A stretch of DNA of 64,000 nt from Cupriavidus sp. BIS7 (GCF_000292345.1 NZ_ALOU01000061.1:40524-104523); one strand, 5' to 3'; shown: positions 43,452-53,117, counted from the stretch's first letter. Numbers and translations: made by a program. Notes: a model not told the origin generated them from the sequence alone.

Positions 43452-44600
43452 ATGTCCATCACGTTCGATCTGCCCCCTGCCGCGCGCCCAGGCCTGCCCG
43501 CGGATGCCATAGACACCCCATCTCTCGTCGTCGATCTCGATGCATTCGCGCGCAACGTGGACCGCATGCAGGCCGCGGCCGACGCCGCCGGGGTCAAGCT
43601 GCGGCCGCACGCCAAGGCCCACAAATGCCCCGATGTCTCGCTGGCACAGATCGCACGCGGCGCCGTGGGCATCTGCTGCCAGAAAGTCAGCGAGGCCGTG
43701 CCGTTCGTGCGCGCGGGCATTCGCGACATCCATATCAGCAATGAGATCGCAGGTCCGGCCAAGGCAGCGCTGCTCGCCGAACTGGCCAGGCACGCGCGGA
43801 TGAGCGTGTGCGTGGACGATGTCGCGCAGATTGACGCGCTGGCCGCCGCGCTATCGGCCGCCGGTACTACGCTCGATGTGTTCGTCGAGATCGACGTTGG
43901 CCAGGGCCGCTGCGGGGTGCCCGACGCGGCTGCGGCGTTGAAACTGGTGGACGCCATCGCGAAGCATCCGGGGCTGACACTGCGCGGCCTGCAGGCCTAT
44001 CACGGCAGCATCCAGCACCTGCGCGGGTGGGCAGAGCGGCGCGATGGTGCGGCACGCGCGGCCGACCGCACCGGCAACGTCATCGCGCGGCTGGAAGCGG
44101 CCGGCGTACGCTGCGATGTCGTGACCGGAGGCGGCAGCGGCAGCGTCGAGTTCGACCTTACCAGCGGCGTCTACACCGAGATCCAGCCGGGCTCCTATGT
44201 ATTCATGGATGCCGATTACGGAAGCAATGCCTACACGGGTTCGCTGCGCTTCGAGCACAGCCTGTTTATCGCCACAGCTGTCATGAGCGTGGCCGCAGGT
44301 GACCGCGTGATCGTGGATGCCGGGTTGAAGTCGATGGCCGTGGATTCCGGCCTGCCATGGATCTGGGCCGATGGCGCGCCGTCAGCCGCGCTCGACTATG
44401 TGTCGGCCAACGACGAGCATGGCATCGTCAAGCCGCGTCAGGCGGATGCGCGTCAGGCATTGCCGCCGCTGGGCAGCCGCATGATGCTGGTGCCAGGACA
44501 TTGCGACCCGACGCTGAATCTCTATGACGAGATCGTCGGCATCCGGAAAGGCGTGGTGGGAAGCGTGTGGCCGATCAGCGCACGCGGGCTGAGCCGCTGA
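43452..44600 (+). CDS. PLP-dependent D-threonine aldolase/D-threo-3-hydroxyaspartate dehydratase-like enzyme
   Basis: The 382-residue fold type III protein has an alanine racemase-like barrel: DTPSLVVDLDAFARNVDRM, then the PLP lysine region RPHAKAHKCPD, the phosphate loop VTGGGSGS and a C-terminal domain. PGHCDPTLNLYDE near residue 348 supplies the His and Cys that bind a divalent metal in this family. Relatives act on D-threonine, D-serine or 3-hydroxy-D-aspartate (DSD1-type). The exact reaction is undetermined. It is followed by a convergent small gene and has no obvious operon partner. Confidence 0.9.
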   Translation: MSITFDLPPAARPGLPADAIDTPSLVVDLDAFARNVDRMQAAADAAGVKLRPHAKAHKCPDVSLAQIARGAVGICCQKVSEAVPFVRAGIRDIHISNEIAGPAKAALLAELARHARMSVCVDDVAQIDALAAALSAAGTTLDVFVEIDVGQGRCGVPDAAAALKLVDAIAKHPGLTLRGLQAYHGSIQHLRGWAERRDGAARAADRTGNVIARLEAAGVRCDVVTGGGSGSVEFDLTSGVYTEIQPGSYVFMDADYGSNAYTGSLRFEHSLFIATAVMSVAAGDRVIVDAGLKSMAVDSGLPWIWADGAPSAALDYVSANDEHGIVKPRQADARQALPPLGSRMMLVPGHCDPTLNLYDEIVGIRKGVVGSVWPISARGLSR

Positions 44601-44665
44601 TTAGTTGCCCCGCTTACCGCCGGCACGCAGGTTTCAAAGGTCTGGAGGTCTCAGGGGGCCACCGC

Positions 44666-45151
44666 TCACACAAGCTGGGCGGCGAGTTCATGCAGGTCGG
44701 CTGACTCCCACCTGGCGCCGCTCCATGCTTCGAAGCGCAGATCGGCCAGCGGAATCGGCATCAACGTGCCAAGCCAGTCGGTTGGCGCGGCCCCGCAACG
44801 CAAGCCGCTGGCCACCATCGTCATGGCCTCGGGCACATCGATATCGGCCACCCGCGTGACCGTCGGCCACGCCAGCAGGCGCGCGTCGTGAACGGGCAGC
44901 CCGAAACGGTACAGCCCGAAACGGGTATGCAAGGCCGAGCGCGATAACGTGTGGCGCGCCTGACTCAGGCCTTCGTCCTTGCTGGCCGAGGGGTCCCATT
45001 GCTGATTGCGCGAAAACCACAGGATCTCCTGCTCGCCCAGGCGCGGTTCCGACAAAAGTGCGGCGGCCGGCACAAGACGCCCTGAGCGCGCAATGGCGGC
45101 CAGTGGCGTACCTACCGTGTAATGCCAGACATAGTCAGATTGGTTGTCCAT
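44666..45151 (-). CDS. Hypothetical protein, 161 residues
   Basis: The protein begins with YVWHYTVGTPLAAIARSGRL and continues with EILWFSRNQQWDPSASK. This pattern (HYT...I..G.L, then WFS) occurs in a group of uncharacterised bacterial proteins. It distantly resembles ADP-ribosyltransferase-like folds, but I cannot identify catalytic residues, so no function is claimed. A single gene, convergent with the PLP enzyme gene. Confidence 0.65.
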   Translation of the reverse strand: MDNQSDYVWHYTVGTPLAAIARSGRLVPAAALLSEPRLGEQEILWFSRNQQWDPSASKDEGLSQARHTLSRSALHTRFGLYRFGLPVHDARLLAWPTVTRVADIDVPEAMTMVASGLRCGAAPTDWLGTLMPIPLADLRFEAWSGARWESADLHELAAQLV

Positions 45152-45603
45152 GATGCTGCTCCTGCAAGCGCCGTACTCACACTCAAGACTGGAGGCGGGA
45201 AGCCCTGATCACAAGCAAGGTCACGGCATGTTGCGTCCGCAACAAAAATGGCGCCAAACACGCCCCGCATTGCGCCACAACCCTGCAGGCCAGGACTGGC
45301 GCGACTTACCGGGAGTGCGCACGATACACGGCTGCGGCAGTGCTGCGTGCGGATTCGAGGGAAGTGTCTAAAACCTTAGCACACGAATTGGTGCGATGCA
45401 GCACCAGAATCTGACCAGCCGGTCGTCCGGGATGACCATGCGTCACCGGAGCCTGAAAAAGATCGATACCGTCATCGGAAATCTTGGGTCCGATGTCACT
45501 GCGGAGACAACCTGTCTGCTTACGCTGCAAAGCGCATCGCGAGTCACGCGACGCGCCGCGACGATGAAGCCGCGGCCGGCCATCCCCGCACGAGACATCG
45601 ACC
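45152..45603. other. Intergenic region before the phospholipase unit
   Basis: About 450 bp without a supported gene. Short frames here have no similarity that I recognise. It should contain the promoter for the lipoprotein/phospholipase pair on the plus strand and the one for the gene ending at 44666 on the minus strand. Confidence 0.5.
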
Positions 45604-45786
45604 ATGATCGACGCAATCCGCACCGTTGCCCGAGTCCGCCCGCTTGGCGCTCTGGCAGCCCTGCTGCTATGTGCGACGCTTGCCGCCTGCGGCGGCGACA
45701 GCAATGACAGCAGCAGCAACAGCAGTCCACCACCCGCCACCAATTCGCCCGAAGCAACCAAGCCGCTGATGAAATGCGCGCCCTGA
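45604..45786 (+). CDS. Small lipoprotein upstream of the phospholipase gene
   Basis: The 60-residue protein has a signal helix with lipobox ending in TLAACGGD (Cys about 29), followed by a short polar tail rich in Ser, Asn and Pro. It precedes the phospholipase C gene by 52 bp. A small lipoprotein in that position may be co-expressed with it. No function is known. Confidence 0.6.
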   Translation: MIDAIRTVARVRPLGALAALLLCATLAACGGDSNDSSSNSSPPPATNSPEATKPLMKCAP

Positions 45787-45838
45787 GCGCCTGCGCAACA
45801 CCAACTCCAACAACACGCTTGACCAGGGCAGAACAGAC

Positions 45839-47983
45839 ATGACCTCCAGCAGCCGACGCAACTTTCTCAAGGTAGCCGGCGGCAGCGCCGCCGCCACCGC
45901 CGCGCTAGCCGCCTTCCCGCCGGCCATCCGCCGCGCACTGGCAATTCCGGCCAACAACGCCACGAAGTCGATCCGCGACGTCGAATACGTGGTGATCCTG
46001 ACGCAGGAAAACCGCTCGTTCGACCATTACTTCGGCACCATGAACGGTGTGCGCGGCTTCAGCGACCGCTTCCCGATTCCGCTGGCGGGCGGCCGCAATG
46101 TCTTCCAGCAGACCTATGCCAACGGCAACACCAACCGCATCGTGTTGCCGTATCACCTGGACCAGTCGGCCGGCAACGCGCAGCGCGTGAGCGGCACGCC
46201 CCACAGCCAGCCCGATGGCCAGGCGGCATGGGATCTCGGCCGCATGAGCGCGTGGCCAACCTCGAAGAAGACCCAGTCGATGGGCTACTACACCCAGCAG
46301 GAACTGGGTTTCCAGTACGCGCTGGCCAATGCGTTCACGATGTGCGACGCCTATCACTGCAGTTTCCACGGCGGCACCAATACCAACCGGCTGTTCCAGT
46401 GGACCGGCACCAACGACCCGCTGGCCGCGCACGGCGGCCCGGTGATCGACAACAGTGGCGATTCTCTCGACGCCACGGGTGTCAACTACACGTGGACCAC
46501 CTACCCGGAACGCCTTCAGGCTGCTGGCGTGACCTGGAAGGTCTACCAGAACATGCCGGACAACTTCACCGACAATCCACTGGCCGGCTTCCAGCAATAT
46601 CGCGCCGCGAATGCCGCGCTTGGCAACGCCGCCAACGGCTCGCCCTATCCGCCGTATGCGCCCGCCAATGACTCGGTGAACCCGCTGTTCAAAGGCATCG
46701 CCAACACGATGCCGGACGGCGGCTTCCTGCAGGCGCTGCGCGATGACATCGCGGCGGGAACGCTGCCGCAGGTGTCGTGGATCGTTGCACCGGCCACCTA
46801 CTCGGAGCACCCGGGGCCGTCCAGCCCCGTGCAGGGCGCGTGGTACACGCAGCAGCTTCTGGATGTCCTGACGGCCAACCCCGCCATCTGGAGCCGCACG
46901 GTCCTGCTGATCAACTTCGACGAGAACGACGGTTTCTTCGACCACATGCCGCCGCCGTGCGCACCGGCGCTGGACGCCGGAGGCAACCCGGTTGGCTTCA
47001 CGACGATGGACGCCTCCGCCGAGTACTACAGCGTCGACAAGACCCCGTTCGGCCCAGGACCGCGCGTGCCGATGTACGTGGTCTCCCCGTGGAGCCGCGG
47101 CGGCTGGGTCAACTCGCAGGTATTCGACCACACCTCCGTGCTGCGCTTCCTGGAGGCCCGCTTCGGCGTGGCGGAGACCAATATCAGCACGTATCGGCGG
47201 GCGATCATGGGCGACCTGACATCGGCGTTCGACTTCGTCAATCCGAACGGCAATACGTCGCTGGCGTTCTCACCGCTGCAGAAGACCGATGCCGACAGCC
47301 TGCGAGCCGCGCAGGACGCCCGCGCGCAGATTCCCGCGCCGAGCGTGGCCGCGCAGTCGATGCCGGTGCAACAGAAGGGTACGCGCCCGTCGCGCGCACT
47401 GCCGTACACGCTGCATGTCAGCGGGCTGGAGGACCCGGCCACGAACACGATGTGGCTGCGCTTCAAGAATGACGGTGCCCAGGCTGCGGTGTTCCACGTC
47501 TACGATCGCCTGCACCTTGGCGACGTGCCGCGCCGCTTTGCGATCGAGGCGGGCAAGTCCTATGACGCCAGGCTCGATGTCAGCCGCGACAATGGCCGCT
47601 ATGACCTCTGGGTGCTCGGCCCGAACGGCTACCATCGCGCGTTCGGCGGCGATGTCAGCGCGCAGAAGGCGGCTGGCGGCGGCGCGGCGCCGGAAATCCG
47701 GGTCTGCTATGACGAAGCCAACGCCGATGTCTGGCTCACGCTGATCAACCGTGGCACATCCACGTGCACGTTCACGGTCAAGCCCAACGCCTACCGCAAC
47801 GATGGCCCCTGGACCTTCGAGCTACCAGCCGGCAAGGAACTTGACCAGCACTGGCCCGTGGGCTCGCAAGGCAACTGGTACGACTTCACGGTCACCACCC
47901 AGCAGGGCGGCTTCACGCGCCGGTTCGCGGGCCGGCTGGAGAACGGTACGCACACGACGTCCGATCCGGCGATGGGCGCCTGA
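45839..47983 (+). CDS. plcN: Tat-exported phospholipase C (non-haemolytic PlcN-like)
   Basis: The 714-residue phosphoesterase cleaves phospholipid headgroups, with phosphatidylcholine as the usual substrate of the family. The N-terminus carries a twin-arginine signal (SSSRRNFLKVAGG). The catalytic core starts with VILTQENRSFDHYFG and includes NFDENDGFFDHMPPPCAP, where metal ligands lie. Two C-terminal beta-domains (about 515-700) of the DUF756 type follow, as in Pseudomonas PlcN/PlcH. The haemolytic PlcH needs the PlcR chaperone, which is absent here. A 14-bp perfect terminator stem lies just after the stop. Confidence 0.93.
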   Translation: MTSSSRRNFLKVAGGSAAATAALAAFPPAIRRALAIPANNATKSIRDVEYVVILTQENRSFDHYFGTMNGVRGFSDRFPIPLAGGRNVFQQTYANGNTNRIVLPYHLDQSAGNAQRVSGTPHSQPDGQAAWDLGRMSAWPTSKKTQSMGYYTQQELGFQYALANAFTMCDAYHCSFHGGTNTNRLFQWTGTNDPLAAHGGPVIDNSGDSLDATGVNYTWTTYPERLQAAGVTWKVYQNMPDNFTDNPLAGFQQYRAANAALGNAANGSPYPPYAPANDSVNPLFKGIANTMPDGGFLQALRDDIAAGTLPQVSWIVAPATYSEHPGPSSPVQGAWYTQQLLDVLTANPAIWSRTVLLINFDENDGFFDHMPPPCAPALDAGGNPVGFTTMDASAEYYSVDKTPFGPGPRVPMYVVSPWSRGGWVNSQVFDHTSVLRFLEARFGVAETNISTYRRAIMGDLTSAFDFVNPNGNTSLAFSPLQKTDADSLRAAQDARAQIPAPSVAAQSMPVQQKGTRPSRALPYTLHVSGLEDPATNTMWLRFKNDGAQAAVFHVYDRLHLGDVPRRFAIEAGKSYDARLDVSRDNGRYDLWVLGPNGYHRAFGGDVSAQKAAGGGAAPEIRVCYDEANADVWLTLINRGTSTCTFTVKPNAYRNDGPWTFELPAGKELDQHWPVGSQGNWYDFTVTTQQGGFTRRFAGRLENGTHTTSDPAMGA

Positions 47984-47997
47984 GAGACTGCAAAATA

Positions 47998-48029
47998 CCG
48001 ACCCGGCTGCAGTGGTGCAGCCGGGTCGG
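47998..48029. terminator. Terminator hairpin between phospholipase and peptidase genes
   Basis: ccgacccggctgca-gtgg-tgcagccgggtcgg is a perfect 14-bp stem with a 4-base loop between convergent stops. On the minus strand the stem is followed by TATTTTG, a T-rich tract; the plus strand has none. It probably serves both genes. Confidence 0.85.
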
Positions 48030-48054
48030 CACGTTGAGTCCGGGAGGCTGCTGC

Positions 48055-49314
48055 TTAGCGGTCCCTGCTCAGGTCCATGATCAGGCGCGTGGCCAGGTAC
48101 AGGCGACGCGGGATGGTATCGATCACGATGTACTCGTCGGCATTCGTGTGATAGCCGAAGCCCGGCAGCCCCATGTTTTCAAGGACGGGCTTGCCCGACA
48201 TCGCCGCATAGGCTGCATCGGTACCGCCGCCCGAGCGCTCGGCCACAACGGCAGCGCTGCCGCCCACTTCCCGGTAGATCGCCTGCGCCTTAGCCGCCAG
48301 CGCCTGGCCCGCCGTGGAGGCGTTGAAGGCTGGCCGGCCGCGGAGCACGTCCACCGAGACCTCTGCTGCGGACAATCGCTTTTGCTGGGCGCGCTCCGTG
48401 AGCATCGCAATCATCGCCTCGAGATCCTCGTTGCGGCCGTATCGCATATCGGCGGTCAGCTTGGCCGTGTCCGGGATGGCGTTCGAGGCCGAACCGGCCG
48501 ACGCCAGCGTCCAGTTGAAGCGGATCTCGCGATCCTTGTTGTCGATGTCCTGCGTGCGCAGGATCAGGTCGGCGGCTTCGGTCAGCGCATTCACGCCAAG
48601 TTCGGGCGCCACCCCGGCGTGCGACGCGCGGCCCGTGACCGTAACCTCTGCGTGCGCGATGCCGGACGTCGCCAGGCCGAAGCTTTCCGCCACATCGGCA
48701 GCGGGCTCGTGGGACAACACGTAGTCGTGCTGGGCCGCCAGCGACTGGATCAGCGTGCGCGAGCCAAACGACCCCACCTCCTCATCGGTATTGAAGAGGA
48801 CGGTCAGCGTGCCGTAGCCGTTGAAATCTTGTGCCCGGAGGATCGACAACGCATTGAGAATGACAGCGATGCCGCCCTTGTCGTCGGCAATGCCAGGCCC
48901 ATAGGCGCGGTTGCCGTCGATACGGAACGGTGCCCTGGCCAGGAACCCGCGCGGATAGACGGTATCCATATGCGCCATCAGCAGGATGCTGCGGTTGCCC
49001 GTTCCTTCGAACCTGCCGACGATGTTGTCGCCCGCCCCGCCGTCTTCGGGCTTGTGGCGCGTCACCGTGGCGCCAAGGCTGGCGAGTTGCTGCGCGAGGT
49101 AGTCGCTCATCTGCGGCATGCCTACCGCATCGCCGGACCCAGACTCAATATTGACGAGTGCCTCCAGCGTGGAAAGCGTCGCGGTCTGCTGCCCCCTGGA
49201 AGCGGCATCCAGCGCGCTGTCATAGGTAGCCGGTACGGCAACGCTGTCCGAACAGCCTGAAGACACCGTCAGCGCGGCAGCGATCGCGGCAGCGCAATAA
49301 AGCCTCCTGTACAT
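48055..49314 (-). CDS. M20-family metallopeptidase, carboxypeptidase G2-like, with lipoprotein signal
   Basis: The 419-residue protein has a lipobox-like signal (LTVSSGCSDS, Cys 21) and an M20 catalytic domain. The metal site includes LMAHMDTVYP (His, Asp), GPGIADDKGG (Asp), FNTDEEVGSFGS (the catalytic and metal Glu pair) and the SHEPA block. The C-terminal zinc histidine is in GFGYHTNADEY. A dimerisation domain containing the GRASHAGVAPELG block sits in the middle. It resembles glutamate carboxypeptidase (CPG2) more than aminoacylases; the true substrate is unknown. ATG 49314 has AGGAG before it. Confidence 0.88.
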   Translation of the reverse strand: MYRRLYCAAAIAAALTVSSGCSDSVAVPATYDSALDAASRGQQTATLSTLEALVNIESGSGDAVGMPQMSDYLAQQLASLGATVTRHKPEDGGAGDNIVGRFEGTGNRSILLMAHMDTVYPRGFLARAPFRIDGNRAYGPGIADDKGGIAVILNALSILRAQDFNGYGTLTVLFNTDEEVGSFGSRTLIQSLAAQHDYVLSHEPAADVAESFGLATSGIAHAEVTVTGRASHAGVAPELGVNALTEAADLILRTQDIDNKDREIRFNWTLASAGSASNAIPDTAKLTADMRYGRNEDLEAMIAMLTERAQQKRLSAAEVSVDVLRGRPAFNASTAGQALAAKAQAIYREVGGSAAVVAERSGGGTDAAYAAMSGKPVLENMGLPGFGYHTNADEYIVIDTIPRRLYLATRLIMDLSRDR

Positions 49315-49496
49315 CTTATTGACTCCTGAATGAGGAATCCCCTCTGCGTCGGTACTGTCATGGACTTCCCTCGCACCGTGAGGCGGCATTATTGCCAGCC
49401 CTCCCTTGAAGCGGATTGACCGCGCGCATGGATTCGTCACGCTGTCACATTTCCGCCTTAATCTCGGCGGTTGTCTCATGTCCCGATCGGAGTCTC

Positions 49497-50411
49497 ATGC
49501 TTGGCGAACTGCTGATGACCTTCTACGAAGTGGCGCGGCAAGGCAGCATCACCACTGCGGCGCGTCAGTTGCGCGTCAGCCAGCCCACGGTCACCGGCCG
49601 CATCCGCCAGCTAGAGGAGCTCTATGGCGTGGAGTTGTTTCATCGGCGTGCGAGCCGTGTGGACCTCAGCGATACCGGCGTTGCGCTGATGCCGGTGGCC
49701 GAGCAGATCCTGCAACAGGAGAGCAATGCTGACTTCCTGCTGCGCAATGCCGGAAATCTCCGCTTTGGCAATCTGCGCATCGGCGCCACGGGCCCCTATT
49801 ACATCCTGCGCAGCGTGGCTGCGTTCCGGCAGCGCTATCCCGCGCTTGGCGTCAGCATCCAGATCGGCAATTCCAGGCAGATGCTCGATGCACTGTTCGA
49901 GTACCGCATCGACGCCGCCGTGTCATCGCACGCGGTGGACGATGACCGCCTGCACCGCATCATGCTCGCGGCGGATCCAATGGTGCTGGTGGTGCATCCC
50001 GCGCACCCGTTAGCGCGCCGGCCGCGCGTGGAAGTGTCCGAGCTGGCAACCTGCCACCTGCTAGTGCGCGAGCAGGGATCGATGACCCGGGAGGCCACCG
50101 AAGGCGCGCTGCATGCCGCCGGCGTGGAATTGCCGGCGCATACGGTAATCGGCAGCCGCGAGGCCATCTGCGAGGCGATCCGTCATAACCTCGGCGCAAG
50201 TGTCATGCCGGAGGGAGAGGTCCCGCGAGATCCGGCACTCACCGTGGTGCGATTCGCAAGCCAGGCGCCGGTCATCCACGAATACCTGTACTGCCTGAAC
50301 AGCCGGCGCAAAACACGGCTGCTCGGCGCGTTGCTCGACTGCCTGGTGCCACCGGGCACAGCGGCCTCGCGCCGTTGCGAGATGCCGCCGCCAGCGCCTA
50401 TATTGAACTGA
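49497..50411 (+). CDS. LysR-type regulator
   Basis: The 304-residue protein has an N-terminal HTH (MTFYEVARQGSITTAARQLR, VSQPTVTGRIRQLEELYG) and a LysR substrate domain. It is divergent from the M20 peptidase across 182 bp and lies 57 bp before the M14 gene on the same strand, so it may control either. GGAG lies before ATG 49497; upstream in-frame starts lack such a site. No specific inducer can be guessed. Confidence 0.88.
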   Translation: MLGELLMTFYEVARQGSITTAARQLRVSQPTVTGRIRQLEELYGVELFHRRASRVDLSDTGVALMPVAEQILQQESNADFLLRNAGNLRFGNLRIGATGPYYILRSVAAFRQRYPALGVSIQIGNSRQMLDALFEYRIDAAVSSHAVDDDRLHRIMLAADPMVLVVHPAHPLARRPRVEVSELATCHLLVREQGSMTREATEGALHAAGVELPAHTVIGSREAICEAIRHNLGASVMPEGEVPRDPALTVVRFASQAPVIHEYLYCLNSRRKTRLLGALLDCLVPPGTAASRRCEMPPPAPILN

Positions 50412-50468
50412 GCCCCCTCTTCTCAAAGCGCCCGCCGCCCACCAACGCCCCCACCAACGCCCCCACCG

Positions 50469-51500
50469 ATGACCGATCCGGGCCGCCCCAGCTTTCCCGA
50501 GTACGACCAGCTTCTCGCGCTACTGGAAATCGGCGAGCCGTGGTTCCGGCCCACGGTGGCCTGCAAGGTGGATGTACACGGTCATTCGTTCGCGGTGCAT
50601 GTGGCCAGCCTGGGCACCGAATCGCCCGACGCACCGGCCATCGGCATCTTTGGCGGCATTCACGGCCTGGAACGCATTGGCACGCAACTGGTGCTCGACT
50701 ACATGCGCTCGCTGCTGTGCCGGCTGAGCTGGGACGAGCTGCTTCACCGCCAGTTGCAGGCAGTGCGGCTGGTATTCATGCCCATCGTCAATCCGGGGGG
50801 GATGTATGCGGTGACGCGCGCCAACCCGAACGGCGTGGACCTGATGCGCAACGCGCCGCAGGATGCTGACGACGCGGTGCCGTTCCTGGCCGGCGGCCAG
50901 CGCATCGGAGCCTGGCTGCCGTGGTATCGGGGCCGTGCAGGTGCGCCGATGGAAGTGGAAAGCCGTGCGATGCTGCGCGTGGTGGAAACGGAGCTGCTGC
51001 CACGCCCGTTGAGCTTTGCCGTCGACTGTCACTCGGGCTACGGCTGGCGCGACAGCATCTGGTTCCCGTACGCGCGCACGCACACGCCGATGGCCCATTT
51101 CCCCGAAATGTACCTGCTCAAGACGATGTTCGAGCAGGCCCATCCGCATCACGGCTACGCGTTCGAGCCGCAGAGCCACCAGTATCTGCTGCATGGCGAT
51201 CTGTGGGATTACGCCTATGACCGCACGCCGCCGCAGAACCTGTTCCTGCCGATGACGCTCGAGCTTGGGTCGTGGCTGTGGATCAAGAAGAATCCCCGGC
51301 AGATCTTCTCGCGCGCGGGCATTTTCAATCCGATCAAGGCGCACCGCACCGCGCGCGTACTGCGCAGGCACGTAAGCCTGTTCGACTTTCTCGGCCGGGT
51401 GGCCGTGGCGCCGGAGCGATGGCTGCCGCACGGCATGCAGCGCGACCATCTGCTCGCACAGGCGCGCGCCCACTGGCAGCACGGACAGCCCGGGCCATGA
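50469..51500 (+). CDS. M14-family zinc carboxypeptidase-like protein (cytoplasmic)
   Basis: The 343-residue protein has no signal peptide. The metal site of the M14 family is visible: GIHGLERIG (HxxE, about 64-72), then VDCHSGYG (third histidine) and the catalytic glutamate in MTLELGSW. Family members are carboxypeptidases or succinylglutamate desuccinylase-like deacylases; this one resembles the DUF2817/M14-like group. Its stop overlaps the next gene (ATGA, 51497-51500), so peptidase and hydrolase are probably functional partners. Confidence 0.8.
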   Translation: MTDPGRPSFPEYDQLLALLEIGEPWFRPTVACKVDVHGHSFAVHVASLGTESPDAPAIGIFGGIHGLERIGTQLVLDYMRSLLCRLSWDELLHRQLQAVRLVFMPIVNPGGMYAVTRANPNGVDLMRNAPQDADDAVPFLAGGQRIGAWLPWYRGRAGAPMEVESRAMLRVVETELLPRPLSFAVDCHSGYGWRDSIWFPYARTHTPMAHFPEMYLLKTMFEQAHPHHGYAFEPQSHQYLLHGDLWDYAYDRTPPQNLFLPMTLELGSWLWIKKNPRQIFSRAGIFNPIKAHRTARVLRRHVSLFDFLGRVAVAPERWLPHGMQRDHLLAQARAHWQHGQPGP

Positions 51501-52273
51501 GCACGTGGATCTTCCTGCGCGGCCTGACGCGCGAATCGCGCCATTGGGGCACGCTGCCCGAACTGTGGGCTTCACGCGGGCTCGGTCAGCCATTGCTGAT
51601 CGACCTGCCCGGCAACGGCGTGGCGCGCCACGTGGCCGTGCCTGCCACGGTCCACGGCATGATGGAAGCCGTACGCGCCACGGCACATGCGTCCGGGGCA
51701 CCCGGTCCTTGGCGGGTACTGGCCATGTCGCTCGGCGCCATGGTGGCCACGCATTGGGCGCAGGCGTGGCCCGCCGACGTGGCGGAACTGGTGCTGATCA
51801 ATACGAGCATGCGGCCATTCAGCACCGTTCCCGAACGCCTTCTGCCGCTGAACTGGGTGGCGCTGCTCGGCATGGCCCAGCACTGGGACGACCGCGTGCG
51901 CTGCGAACGGACCGTGCACCGGCTGACCTGCGAGCGGCTTGACACCCGTGAAGCCGATCTGGCCGCCTGGGTTGCCATCGCACAAAGCGCCCCGGTCACG
52001 CGCAAGGCGGCATGGCGGCAATTGCTGGCCGCCGCCCGCTTCCGCGCCAGGACGATCGCCCCGACGTGCCCTACGCTGATCGTTTCGTCCGATGCCGATC
52101 GGCTCGTCAATCCGGCCTGCTCCCTGCACCTTGCGGCCGCGTGGCGTGCGCCGAACGTCAGCCATATCCGGCACCCGTGGGCCGGGCATGACCTGCCGCA
52201 TGACGACGCGCCATGGCTGTGCGACACGGTTGCCGCATTCGCGCAGGGCGAAAAAAAACCGCCGGGTGGCTGA
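51497..52273 (+). CDS. Alpha/beta hydrolase
   Basis: The 258-residue protein has an alpha/beta-hydrolase fold. The nucleophile serine is in LAMSLGAMVA (about 76-85), the acid is in SSDADRLVN, and the catalytic histidine is in WAGHDLPHDD near the C-terminus. The glycine in the nucleophile loop is followed by A, as in esterases of the BioH type. It is translationally coupled to the M14-like gene. The last codons overlap the terminator hairpin of the facing tetR gene. Substrate unknown. Confidence 0.85.
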   Translation: MSTWIFLRGLTRESRHWGTLPELWASRGLGQPLLIDLPGNGVARHVAVPATVHGMMEAVRATAHASGAPGPWRVLAMSLGAMVATHWAQAWPADVAELVLINTSMRPFSTVPERLLPLNWVALLGMAQHWDDRVRCERTVHRLTCERLDTREADLAAWVAIAQSAPVTRKAAWRQLLAAARFRARTIAPTCPTLIVSSDADRLVNPACSLHLAAAWRAPNVSHIRHPWAGHDLPHDDAPWLCDTVAAFAQGEKKPPGG

Positions 52274-52286
52274 TGCCCACCGGCGG
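52251..52286 (-). terminator. Intrinsic terminator of the tetR gene
   Basis: A GC-rich hairpin (52259-52286, ccgccgggtgg and cccaccggcgg arms, one bulge) is followed on the minus strand by eight T (52251-52258). It lies 35 bp after the tetR stop. The hairpin includes the end of the hydrolase coding region. Confidence 0.85.
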
Positions 52287-52321
52287 TGACTGGATGTGCT
52301 TGCCTCAGCTGTGCGCTTCGC

Positions 52322-52921
52322 TCAGGCGTGCGCTTCGAGCAATGCCGCCGCGCGCTTGTTGCACAGCGCGCCAAGCAGCGTCTCGGCCGCGGATTCCAGG
52401 CGTTCCTGCGTGCCAAACAGCCGCGCGGCGATCAGGCCGTTCTGCAGCGCACCATAAATGACTTGCGCGAGCATCGCGGGCGGCACCGGATACGGGGTGT
52501 CGCGTTCCTTCTGGCCACGTTCGAGCAGCTTGGTCAGCCATGCCTCGTTGATGTGATAGAAGTCCTTGAGCGCCTTGTGGACCGACTCGGGCAGGCTCAG
52601 GATCTCCGTGGCCAACATGCCCGCCAAGCAGATCTGGTCGGAGCCGCACGTCTGGCGCAGCGGGTCCAGGTACTGCCTGGCCTGGTCCAGCACCGGGAGA
52701 TCGGGACTGATCCCGCCCAGCCGCTCGGTGATCCGCCGGCTGTACTCCTTGACCGCTTCCAGGATCAGGTCGTCCTTCGACGGGAAATAGTAGTGAATGC
52801 TGGAGGTCTTGACCCCCACCAGCTCGGCCAGGTCGCGATAGCTGAAGCCATTGCACCCGCGTTTGCGGATCAGGATCAGCGTATGTTCGAGCAGTTGCTC
52901 GCGGACAGGTTGCGTTTTCAT
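52322..52921 (-). CDS. TetR/AcrR-family repressor
   Basis: The 199-residue protein has an N-terminal TetR HTH (GCNGFSYRDLAELVGVKTSS, IHYYFPSKDDLI), then a helical ligand domain with a C-terminal extension. The cysteine pair in TCGSDQICLAG near residue 91-98 recalls AcrR-type C-terminal domains but no ligand can be named. Its own operator-like site (TATCTAC-N4-AGATAGA, 52933-52950) is 12 bp before the ATG; the same sequence recurs twice in the next kilobase. A strong intrinsic terminator ends the gene. Confidence 0.93.
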   Translation of the reverse strand: MKTQPVREQLLEHTLILIRKRGCNGFSYRDLAELVGVKTSSIHYYFPSKDDLILEAVKEYSRRITERLGGISPDLPVLDQARQYLDPLRQTCGSDQICLAGMLATEILSLPESVHKALKDFYHINEAWLTKLLERGQKERDTPYPVPPAMLAQVIYGALQNGLIAARLFGTQERLESAAETLLGALCNKRAAALLEAHA

Positions 52922-52932
52922 GGTCGGCAGTT

Positions 52933-52950
52933 TATCTACGCGAAGATAGA
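52933..52950. promoter_or_regulatory. TetR operator site 1
   Basis: tatctacgcgaagataga, 12 bp upstream of the tetR start. It shares the half sites TATCTAC and AGATAGA with sites 2 and 3 and has the same 4-bp spacing. Autoregulation is expected. Confidence 0.8.
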
Positions 52951-53117
52951 TACTCAACCGGGATTTTCCCGGAGTCAACAAGCAGCCTCATCAGCCTGGC
53001 GCCCGCACCACGAGGGTGACGGAAGGCCCACCGGCAACGCAAACCGCCAGCCGGCCGCCCAGGATCCGGGCATCTTGCATGGTCGTCTTCATATTAGTGC
53101 GCGTCCGGGAAAACAGG

